Source: Bradyrhizobium barranii subsp. apii (GTDB taxonomy: Bacteria > Pseudomonadota > Alphaproteobacteria > Rhizobiales > Xanthobacteraceae). Taken from it: 64,000 bases of DNA. Below the pieces are notes generated by a model, which was given only the letters and a program-made list of their open reading frames with translations, was not told the origin of the DNA and searched no databases. The translations under genes and the position numbers were made by a program. The number at the start of each line of letters is the position of its first letter. The first letter of the stretch is position 1. The stretch is from positions 2,106,501 through 2,170,500 of the forward strand of contig NZ_CP096255.1 in the NCBI RefSeq assembly GCF_011516635.5. Reading direction: 5' to 3'. Below are positions 54,027-63,567 of the stretch, piece after piece.

Positions 54027-55091
54027 CTACTGCGCGCCAGATCCGCCCTGCACGATCTTCTCGTTCAGCTTCAGGTCCACGGTCTCGACCGTGCGGTCGA
54101 TCTCGGCATTGGGGGTGCCGAGCTGATGCGAGATCAGCTTCACCAGCAGGTCGACGCGCTCGATGAAGGGCGCGCCGCTCGCGACCGCGCGCGCCGCCGA
54201 TGACGGCTTGAGCAGGCTCTCGGCGGCCTTGGCGTATTTCGCGAACGGTACCTGGTCCTGCGGATCGGCGCCGAGACGGCGGGCGATCGCGTCGACATGG
54301 TCGTAGATCGTCTGCGAGCGCGCGAGATCGCCGTGCACGGCGTCGCGGATCGACTGCGGCTCGTGCGGCGTGATGCAGCGATAGTTGCCGGTCAGCAGCA
54401 TCGACCATTTCGCCAGCGGCACGAACAGCGAGTCGAACACTTTCAGCTTCACCGGCACGTCGTGACCGTCGAGCGTCACCGCGTCGATGTCGGCTTCGAG
54501 CTCGCGCAGCACCTTGTTGTGCTTCTCGTCGGCGAAGGCCGATGCCTTGAAATTCGTGGGCAGGCCGACATGAAGCACGTTGGCGGCTTCTTCCGGCGGA
54601 CGGAAGGCCTGCGGGTCGGGCGAGCACAGCGTCACCAGGCCGGGCTCGAAGCGCTCCCACACCTGCGCATTGGTGTAGGCCTCCTCGAGATCCATGTCGG
54701 CGAGCGACGGGATCCGCTTCAGGTAGGGCAGCGGCGGCATGTTCATGATCGACAGGCACGGCAGCTTCGCCGCGGCGATCTTGACCATGAGAACGCGGAC
54801 CGTGTGGTTGGTGTATTGCGGCTCCTGCATCGCCAGGCCGACAATGTCGTAGCGCGAGAGGTCGACATTGCCCGGCGTCACTGCGTCGAGCTTGCCGGGC
54901 AGGTCGCGCGAGAAGATCGCCCGGTGCACCGCCTCGTCGCGCAGCTTGATGCGCACCTCGGTACCGTCACGGTTGATCAGCTCAGCGGTCTTGGCGCGGC
55001 AGACCAGGGACACGTTATGGCCCGCCATCAGCAGCTTCGTGCCCAGCAGGGAACCGTAGGAAGCCCCGAGAATCAGGATGTTACGCGCCAT
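54027..55091 (-). CDS. Ketopantoate reductase-like (ApbA/PanE family) protein
   Basis: 354-residue NAD(P)-dependent dehydrogenase-like protein. The N-terminal Rossmann strand is MARNILILGASYGSLLGTKL (GASYGS in place of the usual GxGxxG). GNVDLSRYDIVGLAMQEPQY near residue 75 and PVKLKVFDSLFVPLAKWSML near 218 (with a family lysine) follow. It is longer than true PanE (about 300), so pantoate synthesis is not assured; an opine or ketoacid reductase is an alternative. The start at 55091 has AAGGGACGG upstream. Confidence 0.82.
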   Translation of the reverse strand: MARNILILGASYGSLLGTKLLMAGHNVSLVCRAKTAELINRDGTEVRIKLRDEAVHRAIFSRDLPGKLDAVTPGNVDLSRYDIVGLAMQEPQYTNHTVRVLMVKIAAAKLPCLSIMNMPPLPYLKRIPSLADMDLEEAYTNAQVWERFEPGLVTLCSPDPQAFRPPEEAANVLHVGLPTNFKASAFADEKHNKVLRELEADIDAVTLDGHDVPVKLKVFDSLFVPLAKWSMLLTGNYRCITPHEPQSIRDAVHGDLARSQTIYDHVDAIARRLGADPQDQVPFAKYAKAAESLLKPSSAARAVASGAPFIERVDLLVKLISHQLGTPNAEIDRTVETVDLKLNEKIVQGGSGAQ

Positions 55092-55240
55092 ATTCCGTCC
55101 CTTTGAAAATGTGTGTGATTTTTGAGCCCCGGCCGTCATCCGCGGGCGAGTTGCCGGCATGTAAAGCGAAGTCCGCGGGGATGGCAACTGGGATAATGCA
55201 TACAAGGCGGACGGCGGACTGCCGGGCGGGCGCGGGTGAT

Positions 55241-55372
55241 CGGTCGCCCGGATGGAGCGCAGCCCGATCCGGGACCGCTCGTCCGGCGCCCACGCCTTTC
55301 CCGGATTGCGCGGAGCCTGTCATCGGGCGGCGCTTCGCGTCGACCCGTTGGCTCCATCCGGGCGACGGGGCT
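55241..55372. repeat. Intergenic inverted repeat, Bradyrhizobium type
   Basis: CCCGGATGGAGC and ATCCGGGA near the left are mirrored by TCCCGGAT and CTCCATCCGGGC at the right, a pattern I recall as a frequent dispersed palindromic repeat of Bradyrhizobium intergenic DNA. No coding frame is convincing. Confidence 0.55.
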
Positions 55373-56045
55373 CTCGTTGCCCGACGGGCAAAACACCCGA
55401 GAGGGCGTCAAGCCGCGCGGGCGAAAATATTCCACTTTACCGAAATTCGGAATTGGCGTATGTGTCGCCCATCTCGGCTCACCAAGAGGGGCGATCTTGT
55501 GTCGTCACTGTCGCGAGCCGGGTTGCGGTGGACGCGGCAGCGTTGGGCGCGAGAAGTGCGGGTAGGGCGGATTGCTCTCCGTGAGCCCAAGACTTCGTGC
55601 CGGATGAGCGGCGCTGTCAGGTTCGTCTCGTCTGTAAGTTTCCGGCTCCGTCGACAGGGCTGGAAAAACTGCGGCGAAATGGCGGGCCGTGCGTACGGCA
55701 AAACCGTGTGGTCCTGGCCGTCGTTGCTACGGTCAAGTGCTTTGCGAATGCGGCAGTCGCGTCAACCGGCGCGGTGTCGGTGACTTTCGCAAGCGTGAGG
55801 GAGACCAGAAGGAACTCGGCTCCCGGGAGAGCACGGCATAAGCCGTCCAACCATCGCGCAGGGAAGGCCGAGTGATTGGCACCACCTGTATGCTGCTGTG
55901 CGGTTTCCTTGCGCACCATCTTCGCGCAGCGGACCGCGGGTGCGAGGTCAGCACCCGGCCTTCCCTGCGCCCTCTTGGCTTCGAGGGTGGAGAGATCAAG
56001 CAAAGCTCGGGCGAACATGCCGCGAGGACGCGAAGGTGTGTCTGC
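55373..56045. repeat. Dispersed intergenic repeat with long structured inverted repeat
   Basis: This stretch resembles a multi-copy non-coding repeat that I recall from Bradyrhizobium genomes; a short piece near 29998-30025 shares GGGCAAAACACCCG. It contains a perfect 15-base inverted repeat (55856-55870 and 55956-55970, GCGCAGGGAAGGCCG and complement) around an 85-base loop, so transcription would give a stable stem. Small predicted frames here are not protein-like. Whether it encodes an RNA is unknown. Confidence 0.55.
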
Positions 56046-56060
56046 GACCAGGCACTCGCT

Positions 56061-56235
56061 GTCGTCGCCCGGCTTGACCGGGCGATCCAGCATTCCAGAG
56101 ACGGCTGTGATTGAGCCGAGAGGCCGCGGCGTACTGGATTCCCCGCTTGCCGCCTACGCTAAAGCTTCGGCGGCCCTGGACCTCAGCCCCGGCGAAGCCT
56201 TGGCGTAGCCGGGTCGCGGGGAATGACAGGGGGAC
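56061..56235. repeat. Short palindromic intergenic repeat
   Basis: CGCCCGGCTTGACCGGGCG near the left end and GGATTCCCCGC, with GCGGGGAATGACA about 75 bases later, form nested inverted repeats of a type commonly scattered between rhizobial genes. No gene is supported here. Confidence 0.5.
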
Positions 56236-56460
56236 TTGGAGGACGACGCCGATGTCTCATACTTCGTCATTGCTTTGCTGCGCTCGTAACGACGTGGAGG
56301 CAGCGTGCGCCACTATGCCCCCGTGCTTGGTCAGCGCATCCGGGAGACCGGAGGAAACGAGCGTGTTTCAAAGAACGATCCCGCTGAGAAACTTTACGCA
56401 AGCGCCGGCGATCGCATCCGCCCGAAACTTGCGCGTTCCATCACGTCGCGAACTCCCGCC

Positions 56461-57096
56461 TCATCCCTGGCTCGCCATGCGCGCGCGGTCGAGATGCCCC
56501 TCGATCTTCGGACGGTCGCGGGTGCGCTCGAAGCTGGTGCAGAGGAGCTCGGTCTCCTCGAGGGAAACCGGGGCGCGGTACAGCCGGCACATGAATTCGG
56601 CACTCGCGCGTCCCTTGCCCGTGCCGGGACTGCGTTCGGCGAGAAACATGCAGTCGCGGCAGATGCTGGCATCGAGCCGCTGATGGGCCGCGTCGAGGTG
56701 ATTGAGGATCTCGCGCAGCGAGTCGCGCAGCCTGATGCATTCGTCGGTGCCGAGAGACGTGACCGCGTTCACCACGTCATTGATCGGGTCGTGCTGGCTC
56801 AGGCATTTCTCGCCTTGCGCGGTGACGTGCAGAACGACGGACCGCTTGTCCTCGTGCGACGGCTTTCGCACCAGGAAGGACTTGGCTTCCAGCGTCTTCA
56901 CGATCTGCGATGCCGTGGCGCGGGTCGCGCCGATGAAGCCGGCCAGCGCGGACGGTGTGCGCGAGAATCTGTTGGCGCGGTGGAGAAAGCGCAACGCCAT
57001 CCATTCCCGGTCGCGCAACCCGTGCTGATTGCCTTCGAAATACCAGGCTCTGGCCGCCTGAACCAGCAGCTCGACGGCCTCGCGTGCCAACGGCAT
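56461..57096 (-). CDS. MarR-family regulator with C-terminal four-cysteine motif
   Basis: 211 residues. A MarR winged helix occupies about residues 25-135 (LAGFIGATRATASQIVKTLE recognition helix; KPSHEDKRSVVLHVTAQG wing). Unlike ordinary MarR proteins, a tail of 70 residues carries four cysteines spaced C-x2-C-x20-C-x15-C (C146, C149, C170, C186), which looks like a metal or iron-sulfur site. A redox, iron or zinc signal is therefore plausible. It starts at the ATG at 57096. The target is unknown; it is isolated between repeats and the flagellar cluster. Confidence 0.85.
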   Translation of the reverse strand: MPLAREAVELLVQAARAWYFEGNQHGLRDREWMALRFLHRANRFSRTPSALAGFIGATRATASQIVKTLEAKSFLVRKPSHEDKRSVVLHVTAQGEKCLSQHDPINDVVNAVTSLGTDECIRLRDSLREILNHLDAAHQRLDASICRDCMFLAERSPGTGKGRASAEFMCRLYRAPVSLEETELLCTSFERTRDRPKIEGHLDRARMASQG

Positions 57097-57948
57097 AAAT
57101 TCCTACCTTGCCCCGGATATCACGTCTGCGGCGCCCCGGAGCCGCCTTCCGTCGTTGCGTACCAGTCCTTCGCGAGAAGCCGTACCAACCACAATCGACA
57201 CATACGCAGGCGCAGGGCCCGCCTCTCGCGCGAAAGCACGGACCGTTCTGCCGCCGATCTCGACAGATGGACCCTGCGAGATACGGCGCGAGAAGCTGTG
57301 TCGATGATGGTGTGCCAATCGTGGCGTCGTCGAACGAAAGCCCGAGTTGCCGTCACAGCCGGACGATGGATCGGTATTGTTCAACCGTAGCCCCTGAAGT
57401 TCAAGTCACACGCAGACGTTTCTTGTATTCCATCGAAACGATGAATGAGCTTCTCAACAAAATCAAGTAGAGACGCTCCTGAAGACTGGCTGTCGCTCGA
57501 AGCGATTGTAACGTTCAAGACAATCTCGTTCGTCAGGACACATCATGGTGATCGCAATACGCAGTGTAACAAGCTACTTGCACGCAAATGTGCGACGGTT
57601 TGATTGCACGCCTGCTGCTGTTCGCCGTTGATGCAAATTGATGGAAGCTTGTGCATGACGGTGACGCGCAGCGGCGCGTCATCCACAACTTGTGCGATCC
57701 GTCACAGAATCGGCAATGGAACTCGTAGGGATTGCACGCAGCGGTTGTTGTGATAATGACAGCGAGACGGGTTCGCCGGATCGCTTTCGCCTCGGCGGCG
57801 CGATCTCCACCGAACGGCCGATGCTAGCGCGCGACGGAAAGCGGCAGTCGGCGACGGGTGCGCATGCGCCGGAGGCGCAGCGGTATGCGTGATCGACTGT
57901 CGCGATAATGAGCAGGTCGACGACGACGGGCGCGCCGGCCGCGCCCGT
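57097..57948. other. Intergenic region upstream of the MarR gene and downstream of fliI
   Basis: About 850 bases with no gene I can support; the frames present have atypical composition. TGACGCGC (57662-57669) and its complement (57674-57681) form an eight-base stem with an AGCG loop, a possible 3' end signal for the leftward flagellar transcript, though 270 bases past fliI. The MarR promoter should be near 57100-57200. Confidence 0.4.
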
Positions 57949-59274
57949 CTAGTCGCCCTTGAGCATGTCTCGCAGCTCGCGGAATGGATCGGCGCTCGGC
58001 CCTGCCGAGGCGTCCTGCCGCATGGCGCTGTAGATCTTCGGGACCATGTCGACGGCCTGGTCGAGACCCGAATCACGCCCCGTCTGATATCCGCCCATCA
58101 GGCGAAGATCGCGCGTGTCCTCGTATTTGGCGATCATGGTGCGCAGCTTGCTCACCAATTCGCGCTCCTCGGGGTCCCAGACGTTGTGGGCGAGGCGGGA
58201 GACCGAGGCCAGAACGTCGACGGCGGGATAGCGCGCCTGGTCGGCAATGTGCCTCGAGAGCACGATGTGGCCGTCGAGGGTGCTGCGGATGGTGTCGGCG
58301 ATCGGCTCGTTGTGATCGTCGCCGTCGACCAGCACGGAGAAAATGCCGGTAATCGTCCCGGATCCCTCCTCGCCGGGGCCGGCGCGCTCCAGCAGGCGGG
58401 GCAGGTCGGTGAAGACCGTCGGTGCGTAACCGCGTGCGACCGCAGGCTCGCCGGCGGCGAGGGCGACCTCGCGGGCGGCATGGGCAAAACGGGTGATCGA
58501 ATCGACCACCAGCAGGACCGATTCGCCCCGGTCGCGGAAATATTCGGCGACCGCCATGGCGGTCTTCGGTGCCAGCCGCCGCATCATCGGGCTTTCATCT
58601 CCCGTCGATACGATGGTGATGGCGCGGCTGCGGTTGGCGCCGAGCACGTCCTCGATGAATTCGCGCACCTCGCGGCCGCGTTCGCCGACGAGCGCCAGCA
58701 CGACGGTGTCAAAGCCCTGGCTGCGGGCCAGCATCGCCAGCAGCGTCGATTTGCCGACACCGGAGCCGGCAAAGATGCCGACGCGCTGGCCGGCGCAGAT
58801 TGGGGCGAACAGGTCGATGACGCGCACGCCGGTGTGCAGCGGCTTGTGGACGCGCGCCCGCTTCATGGCCGCCGGCGCCTCGGCTTCCGCCGAGACGGTG
58901 CGCGATCCCGGGGTGAGGGGACCTTGTCCGTCGAGCGGCGCGCCGAGCGCGTTGATGACGCGGCCCTTCCAGCTCGGATCGGGCGCGAAGGACAGTGGCG
59001 GCATCCGGTAAGCAACCGAGCCGAGGCCGCCGGCGAACTGCCGGTCGAACGGCTTGGCGATGATGCCCTCGCTGTCGATCCGCACCACCTCGCCGATCTG
59101 GGGCTTGCCGCCGGAGTTGACGCCGATCAATTCACCAAGCCTGACGAAGCGCGACAGGCCGGAGACGCGGAAATGCGTCGGAGCGATCTCGGAGATCGCG
59201 CCGCTGACGCTGGCCAGGGGAGTGCTCTGCTGAAGCTCCAGCAGCGCCCACTCGAGTTGCCGAAGAGCGTTCAA
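57949..59274 (-). CDS. fliI: Flagellum-specific ATPase FliI
   Basis: 441-residue ATPase of the flagellar type III export apparatus. Walker A is GIFAGSGVGKSTLLAMLAR near residue 163, Walker B VLLVVDSITRFAHAAREVAL near 247, and the catalytic region GERGREVREFIEDVLG near 190. ATP-synthase-beta-like organisation is clear, and the length is normal. It is the last of three leftward flagellar genes, 36 bases after flgF. Confidence 0.95.
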   Translation of the reverse strand: MNALRQLEWALLELQQSTPLASVSGAISEIAPTHFRVSGLSRFVRLGELIGVNSGGKPQIGEVVRIDSEGIIAKPFDRQFAGGLGSVAYRMPPLSFAPDPSWKGRVINALGAPLDGQGPLTPGSRTVSAEAEAPAAMKRARVHKPLHTGVRVIDLFAPICAGQRVGIFAGSGVGKSTLLAMLARSQGFDTVVLALVGERGREVREFIEDVLGANRSRAITIVSTGDESPMMRRLAPKTAMAVAEYFRDRGESVLLVVDSITRFAHAAREVALAAGEPAVARGYAPTVFTDLPRLLERAGPGEEGSGTITGIFSVLVDGDDHNEPIADTIRSTLDGHIVLSRHIADQARYPAVDVLASVSRLAHNVWDPEERELVSKLRTMIAKYEDTRDLRLMGGYQTGRDSGLDQAVDMVPKIYSAMRQDASAGPSADPFRELRDMLKGD

Positions 59275-59310
59275 GGAAACCGTCCACCCTCAATGCGCAT
59301 GCAGCGCAGT

Positions 59311-60039
59311 CTATTTGCCCGGCTCGCCCAGCGTCCGGATTGCGTTCTGGAGCGAGCTCTCGGTGCCCTCGATCATCGAATTGGTGCCGTCGAAGGCGCG
59401 CGAAGCCGCGATCAGCTTCGTCAATTCCATCATCGGATTGGCGCCGGAGCCCTCGACATAGCCCTGCTTGAAGCCGTCGCGGGAGAAATCGGCGATGGCG
59501 GTCGCGGGCCGGTCCGGCGTGACGCCGGAATTGCCGTAGCGCTCGAGACTGGCATCGGCGGGAATGTTGAACAGGCCGATGGAGCCGATCTCGTTGTTGT
59601 CCTGGGTGATCGCGCCGCTGCGGGCGATCGCGATCGGTCCGCCGTTCGGGTCGAGCGTGATCTGCGCGCCGCCGGCATCGATCACGGGGAAGCCGGACAC
59701 GGTCTGAAGATCGCCGTTGGGGGCGATCTGGAGGCGGCCGTCGCGCGTATAGACCGTGCCGTTCGGGCCGGCGAAGGCGATCCAGCCCTGTCCGACCACG
59801 GCGACGTCGAGGGGGTTGCCGCTCTCGGTGATGCTGCCAATCTCGCGCGAGATGATGTTGTCGCCGGGCGAGGAGAAGGCGACCGGGTTCGCGCCGGCCT
59901 TCGACAGCACGGTCTCGAACTTCACGACGTCGGTGCGGAATGCCGCCGTGTTGACGTTGGCGACGTTGTTGGCGATCGTCTGGAGGCGCTTTTCGAGGGC
60001 GACCTGCGCCGACAATCCCACATAGAGGGCCGATTGCAT
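59311..60039 (-). CDS. flgF: Flagellar basal-body rod protein FlgF
   Basis: 242-residue proximal rod protein exported by the flagellar type III system. The N-terminal motif ALEKRLQTIANNVANVNTAA near residue 14 and the C-terminal helix NPMMELTKLIAASRAFDGT near 200 are the paired rod-protein ends. FAGPNGTVYTRDGRLQIAPN near 110 is the central FlgF/FlgG region. It lies three bases after the DUF1217 stop. Confidence 0.94.
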   Translation of the reverse strand: MQSALYVGLSAQVALEKRLQTIANNVANVNTAAFRTDVVKFETVLSKAGANPVAFSSPGDNIISREIGSITESGNPLDVAVVGQGWIAFAGPNGTVYTRDGRLQIAPNGDLQTVSGFPVIDAGGAQITLDPNGGPIAIARSGAITQDNNEIGSIGLFNIPADASLERYGNSGVTPDRPATAIADFSRDGFKQGYVEGSGANPMMELTKLIAASRAFDGTNSMIEGTESSLQNAIRTLGEPGK

Positions 60040-60042
60040 GAC

Positions 60043-60843
60043 TTACTTTCCGAACCGGATGGACTGAAGCTTCGTGAGCATGTCGGTATCCAGGCCGGCC
60101 ATCGACGACGCGCCGCCGATCAGGACCAGCGCGGAGTTGGTCGAGTTGCCATTGTTGATGTCGTTCTGGGCCTGGGTCGCATCCCACATCGCGGCGAAGC
60201 GCTGCACGAACTTGGTGACCTTGGCCGGGTCCTGGAAATCGGTGAGGTCGATCTTGCTCGTGATCAACTTGGCCTGGGCGTCGATGTCTGCCGCGCTGAT
60301 GGTCGACGGCAGTCCGAGCGCGGTCTGGACCACCTGCGTCATCGCCTTGTCGGCGAGGATCTGGTAGGAGGTGCTGATGGTGGAGGCCTTGCGGGTGAAA
60401 TAGAGCGCCAGCCGCAGACCCTCGTTCTGGTCGCCGGCCTTCTCCTCCATCGTCTGCGTGACGTATTGGGTCGCCGTACCGGTGGTGGCGGCGGCGGTCT
60501 GGGTCGCTTTGTCGCCGAGGGCGGCGAAATTGAAGGCGGCGGCGAATTGCCGGTAGCGGGTGTCGGTCAGCTTGTTGGCGAAGCTCTTGGAGTCGGAGAC
60601 GCCCTCGGTCAGCACCTTGCGCATGAACGCCTTGGCATAGGTCATGTCGCTGAGACCAAAGGCCTTCATCGCGTAGGAGTAGAGGCGATAGTCCTTCAGG
60701 AAGTCGTCGATCGTCTTCACATTGCCGATATGGCTGAGAAAATAATCGGTGTCGCGGCTGACGTCCGGCTGGGCCGCGACCTGCGTCAGCGATTTGCCCA
60801 TGTCCTTGGTCAGTCTGGTGTAGTTCGCGATCGTGGATAGCAT
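60043..60843 (-). CDS. DUF1217-domain flagellar-cluster protein
   Basis: 266-residue protein of the DUF1217 family, which in alphaproteobacteria sits in flagellar clusters, usually next to flgF. It has LTDTRYRQFAAAFNFAALGD near residue 90 and ALGLPSTISAADIDAQAKLI near 178. No enzymatic motif is visible. The function is not established; export or assembly assistance is suggested by context. It is divergent from motA with a gap of about 140 bases, where both flagellar promoters should lie. Confidence 0.9.
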   Translation of the reverse strand: MLSTIANYTRLTKDMGKSLTQVAAQPDVSRDTDYFLSHIGNVKTIDDFLKDYRLYSYAMKAFGLSDMTYAKAFMRKVLTEGVSDSKSFANKLTDTRYRQFAAAFNFAALGDKATQTAAATTGTATQYVTQTMEEKAGDQNEGLRLALYFTRKASTISTSYQILADKAMTQVVQTALGLPSTISAADIDAQAKLITSKIDLTDFQDPAKVTKFVQRFAAMWDATQAQNDINNGNSTNSALVLIGGASSMAGLDTDMLTKLQSIRFGK

Positions 60844-60985
60844 GGCACGCGCCCCTCTGGCCGCCGTTGCGACTTCGTCTCAAGCTGCCGCCAATTGCTT
60901 GCGCGGGGCTGGCGACCACGAAGCCAGCCTCGCGCAAGCGTCGCCGACTAGATATTCCCGATGGGATCGGCGATGGAGTGGCGCG

Positions 60986-61881
60986 TTGCTCAGTTTCGTG
61001 GGGATTTTCATCACGGTAGCGGCACTGCTCGGCGGATTTGCCGCCATGGGCGGGCATCTGGCCGTGCTCATGCAGCCGTGGGAATTCGTGATCATCCTGG
61101 GCACCGCGATCGGCACCTTCATCGTCGCCAATCCGTGGAAAACGGTCGTTGATACCGGCGTGCCTGCATGCAGGCCATCACCGGCGCGGTGCCGAGTGAG
61201 CGCTATTACCTCGATCTGCTCGGAGCGCTCCATGCCCTGATGCGGGAGCTGCGGGGCAAGGGCCGCAACGAGGTCGAGGCGCATATCGACGATCCCGCGT
61301 CCTCGGAGATCTTCAAGGCGTTCCCGAGCGTGCTCGGGGACCCGCCGTTGCTGCAGTTCATCTGCGACTATGTCCGCCTCATCATCATGGGCAATGCGCG
61401 CACGCACGAGATCGAAGCGCTGATGGACGAAGAGATCCACACCATCGTGAAGGCCAAGCTGGCGCCCTACAATTCGATGGTGGTCGTGTCCGAGGCGCTG
61501 CCGGCGCTCGGCATCGTCGCCGCCGTGCTCGGCGTCATCAAGGCCATGGGCGCGCTCGACCAGTCGCCGAAGCTCCTTGGCGGCTTCATCGGCGCGGCGC
61601 TCGTCGGCACCTTCGCCGGCATCTTCCTGTCCTACGGCGTCCTCTCGCCCTTCGCGATCAAGATCAAGATGACGCGAGAGAAGCGCTGCCGGCCCTATAT
61701 CATCGTCAAGCAGACGCTGCTGGCGTTCATGAACAGCGCCATGCCGCAGATCGCCGTCGAGCACGGTCGCAAGATGATCGCGAGCGGCGAACGGCCGTCG
61801 ATCGACGTGGTCGAGAACGAGACGATCGCGGGTCCCAAGGCCGTCGCGACCGAGGCTGAACCGAAGGCTGCCCGCGCATGA
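60986..61881 (+). pseudogene. motA: Flagellar motor stator gene motA with an apparent one-base frameshift
   Basis: MotA-homologous sequence in two frames. From a TTG at 60986 (GGAG seven bases upstream) the first frame reads LSFVGIFITVAALLGGFAAM and continues to ANPWKTVVDTG. Homology then jumps at about 61157-61166 to the next frame, CMQAITGAVPSERYYLDLLG, and runs to 61881 with the proton-channel region ALPALGIVAAVLGVIKAMGA. Inserting one base in GTGCCTGC restores a 298-residue MotA of normal size. Either the gene is inactive or the sequence lacks a base here. The stop overlaps fliM by ATGA. Confidence 0.85.
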
Positions 61882-62819
61882 TGACGGAAGACCTCGACGT
61901 CGATCAGCGGAAGCAGCTGCCGAACTACCTGCTGGACGCCGCCGGCATATCGATCGAGCGCATGCCGATGCTCAATGTGATCTTCGATCGCATGGCGGCA
62001 TCGTGCACCGACAGCCTGCAGCCGATGGCGGGAACGCCGTGCTACTTCTCCGTCAACGGCATCACCAACGACCCGCTCGGCGACATCATCAAGGACTACG
62101 AGGGCAACGCGGTTGCCGCCGTGCTCTATGCCGAGCAGTGGGACTCGCGCGTCATCATCATGCTGGATCGCGACTTCGTGTTCACGATGGTCGAGGCGAT
62201 GTTCGGCTCCGACGGCGCCGAACCGCCGCTCGACGTCGAACGCACCTTCTCGAACATCGAGATCCGGCTGGTCCAGGCACTGTTTGAGCGGTTCGCCAAG
62301 GCGCTGCAGGGCGCCTTCGCCGGCACCTCCAATGTCACCTTCCGTGTCGAGCGAGTCGAGACGGCGATGGCGTCGCTCGCGATTGGGCGCGCCAGCAATA
62401 TGTCGATCTGCGCGAACATGATGGTGCAGGCGCTCTATCGCGGCGGCCAGATGTTCCTGATCATTCCGCACTCCGCGCTCAATCCGCTCAGGCAGAAGCT
62501 CGCCCACGTCGTCGTCAGCGACGGCCGCGCGGCTGATCCGCGCTGGCGCGAGCAGATGGAGAGCGAGGTTCACCGTACCGAAGTGACGCTGAGCGCGGTG
62601 CTCGACGAGAAGATGATTTCCCTCGAGGACGTCGTGCAATTCAAAGTGGGGCAGGTTCTGGAGCTCGAGGCCACGCCGCGCACGCTGGCCCGGCTCGAGA
62701 GCAACAACCAGGTGCTGTTCTGGTGTCAGATCGGCCAGCTCGATGGCTATTACGCCATGCAGGTGGCGGATCCCGTCGATCAGAAGCGGGAGTTCGTCGA
62801 TGATATCCTATCTCGTTGA
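61878..62819 (+). CDS. fliM: Flagellar motor switch protein FliM
   Basis: 313-residue C-ring protein. It has a CheC-like middle domain (RMPMLNVIFDRMAASCTDSL near residue 28, SRVIIMLDRDFVFTMVEAMF near 88, SNIEIRLVQALFERFAKALQ near 125) and a C-terminal SpoA domain (EVTLSAVLDEKMISLEDVVQ near 234). The usual short N-terminal CheY-binding peptide is weak here, as in other rhizobial FliM. The start overlaps the motA stop by four bases. Confidence 0.94.
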   Translation: MMTEDLDVDQRKQLPNYLLDAAGISIERMPMLNVIFDRMAASCTDSLQPMAGTPCYFSVNGITNDPLGDIIKDYEGNAVAAVLYAEQWDSRVIIMLDRDFVFTMVEAMFGSDGAEPPLDVERTFSNIEIRLVQALFERFAKALQGAFAGTSNVTFRVERVETAMASLAIGRASNMSICANMMVQALYRGGQMFLIIPHSALNPLRQKLAHVVVSDGRAADPRWREQMESEVHRTEVTLSAVLDEKMISLEDVVQFKVGQVLELEATPRTLARLESNNQVLFWCQIGQLDGYYAMQVADPVDQKREFVDDILSR

Positions 62820-63114
62820 TGCCGTGCTGCTGATCGCGCTGGCCTTCACCAGCATGAGGGTGACCCGGATGCACCGCGAATTGGCGCGGCTGCGCAGTTA
62901 CCAGGGCGAGTTCTCGACCATCGTCCACGAGACGGCGGGCGCCTTCGACACGGTCATCACCGCCGCGCATGATTCCACCGCAAATCTCGGCCGGCTCGCC
63001 AATGTGCTGAGCACGAAGATAGATCAGGCCCACGAGGCGATCGCGGCGCTCGACGCGCGGAGCGGGCTCCAACCGGCCTCAACCGTGAGCGGCGCCGAGG
63101 CGAACAAGCATTGA
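62800..63114 (+). CDS. DUF6468-like flagellar-cluster membrane protein
   Basis: 104-residue protein with one N-terminal membrane segment (MISYLVDAVLLIALAFTS) and a long helical, probably coiled-coil remainder (MHRELARLRSYQGEFSTIVH, then AFDTVITAAHDSTANLG). It fits the small DUF6468 family found between fliM and fliN in rhizobial flagellar clusters. The start at 62800 is inside the fliM end (20-base overlap), implying coupling. The function is unknown. Confidence 0.82.
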   Translation: MISYLVDAVLLIALAFTSMRVTRMHRELARLRSYQGEFSTIVHETAGAFDTVITAAHDSTANLGRLANVLSTKIDQAHEAIAALDARSGLQPASTVSGAEANKH

Positions 63115-63190
63115 ATTCGGGACTTGAAGGACACGTGCGATCGGACCGTCGCGGCGCTCCGGGAGCGGAAATACCAAGAGGCGATACCAA

Positions 63191-63565
63191 ATGGCGCAAT
63201 CTTTCGAATATGAGTCTGCATCGGCATCGGGAGAGACCGATGCGTCTCCGCTGGAGCGGCTGGCGGAGATCGCCGCGCGCACGGCGGAGGAAACCGGCAA
63301 ATTCGCCAATGTCGATGCCATCCTGCGCATTCCCGTCACGATGCAGGTGGTGCTGGGATCAGCGACCATTCCGGTCGCGAACCTGATGAAGCTCGGCCGC
63401 GGCGCGGTGGTTCCGCTCGATCACCGCGTCGGCGAGCCCGTCGACGTCGTGGTCAACGGCCGCGTCGTTGCCCGCGGCGAAGTGGTTGTCGTCGAAGAGG
63501 ACAATTCCCGCTTCGGCGTCTCGCTCACCGAGATCGTCGGACCGCTGGGGCAGGGTGATACCTGA
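63191..63565 (+). CDS. fliN: Flagellar motor switch protein FliN
   Basis: 124-residue C-ring component. The SpoA domain is clear: ILRIPVTMQVVLGSATIPVA near residue 45, then LGRGAVVPLDHRVGEPVDVV near 68, NGRVVARGEVVVVEEDNSRF near 88. The N-terminus is Ser/Glu-rich and variable, as usual. It stops two bases before fliG starts. Confidence 0.94.
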   Translation: MAQSFEYESASASGETDASPLERLAEIAARTAEETGKFANVDAILRIPVTMQVVLGSATIPVANLMKLGRGAVVPLDHRVGEPVDVVVNGRVVARGEVVVVEEDNSRFGVSLTEIVGPLGQGDT

Positions 63566-63567
63566 TC

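Noticed and set aside
57103..57384. Small minus-strand frame upstream of the MarR gene
   Set aside because: Low-complexity, Arg-rich and without ribosome site; not convincing as a gene.
57889..60840. 983-codon plus-strand frame over fliI, flgF and the DUF1217 gene
   Set aside because: It is antisense to three recognisable flagellar genes; it is long only because of codon bias and has no domain features.
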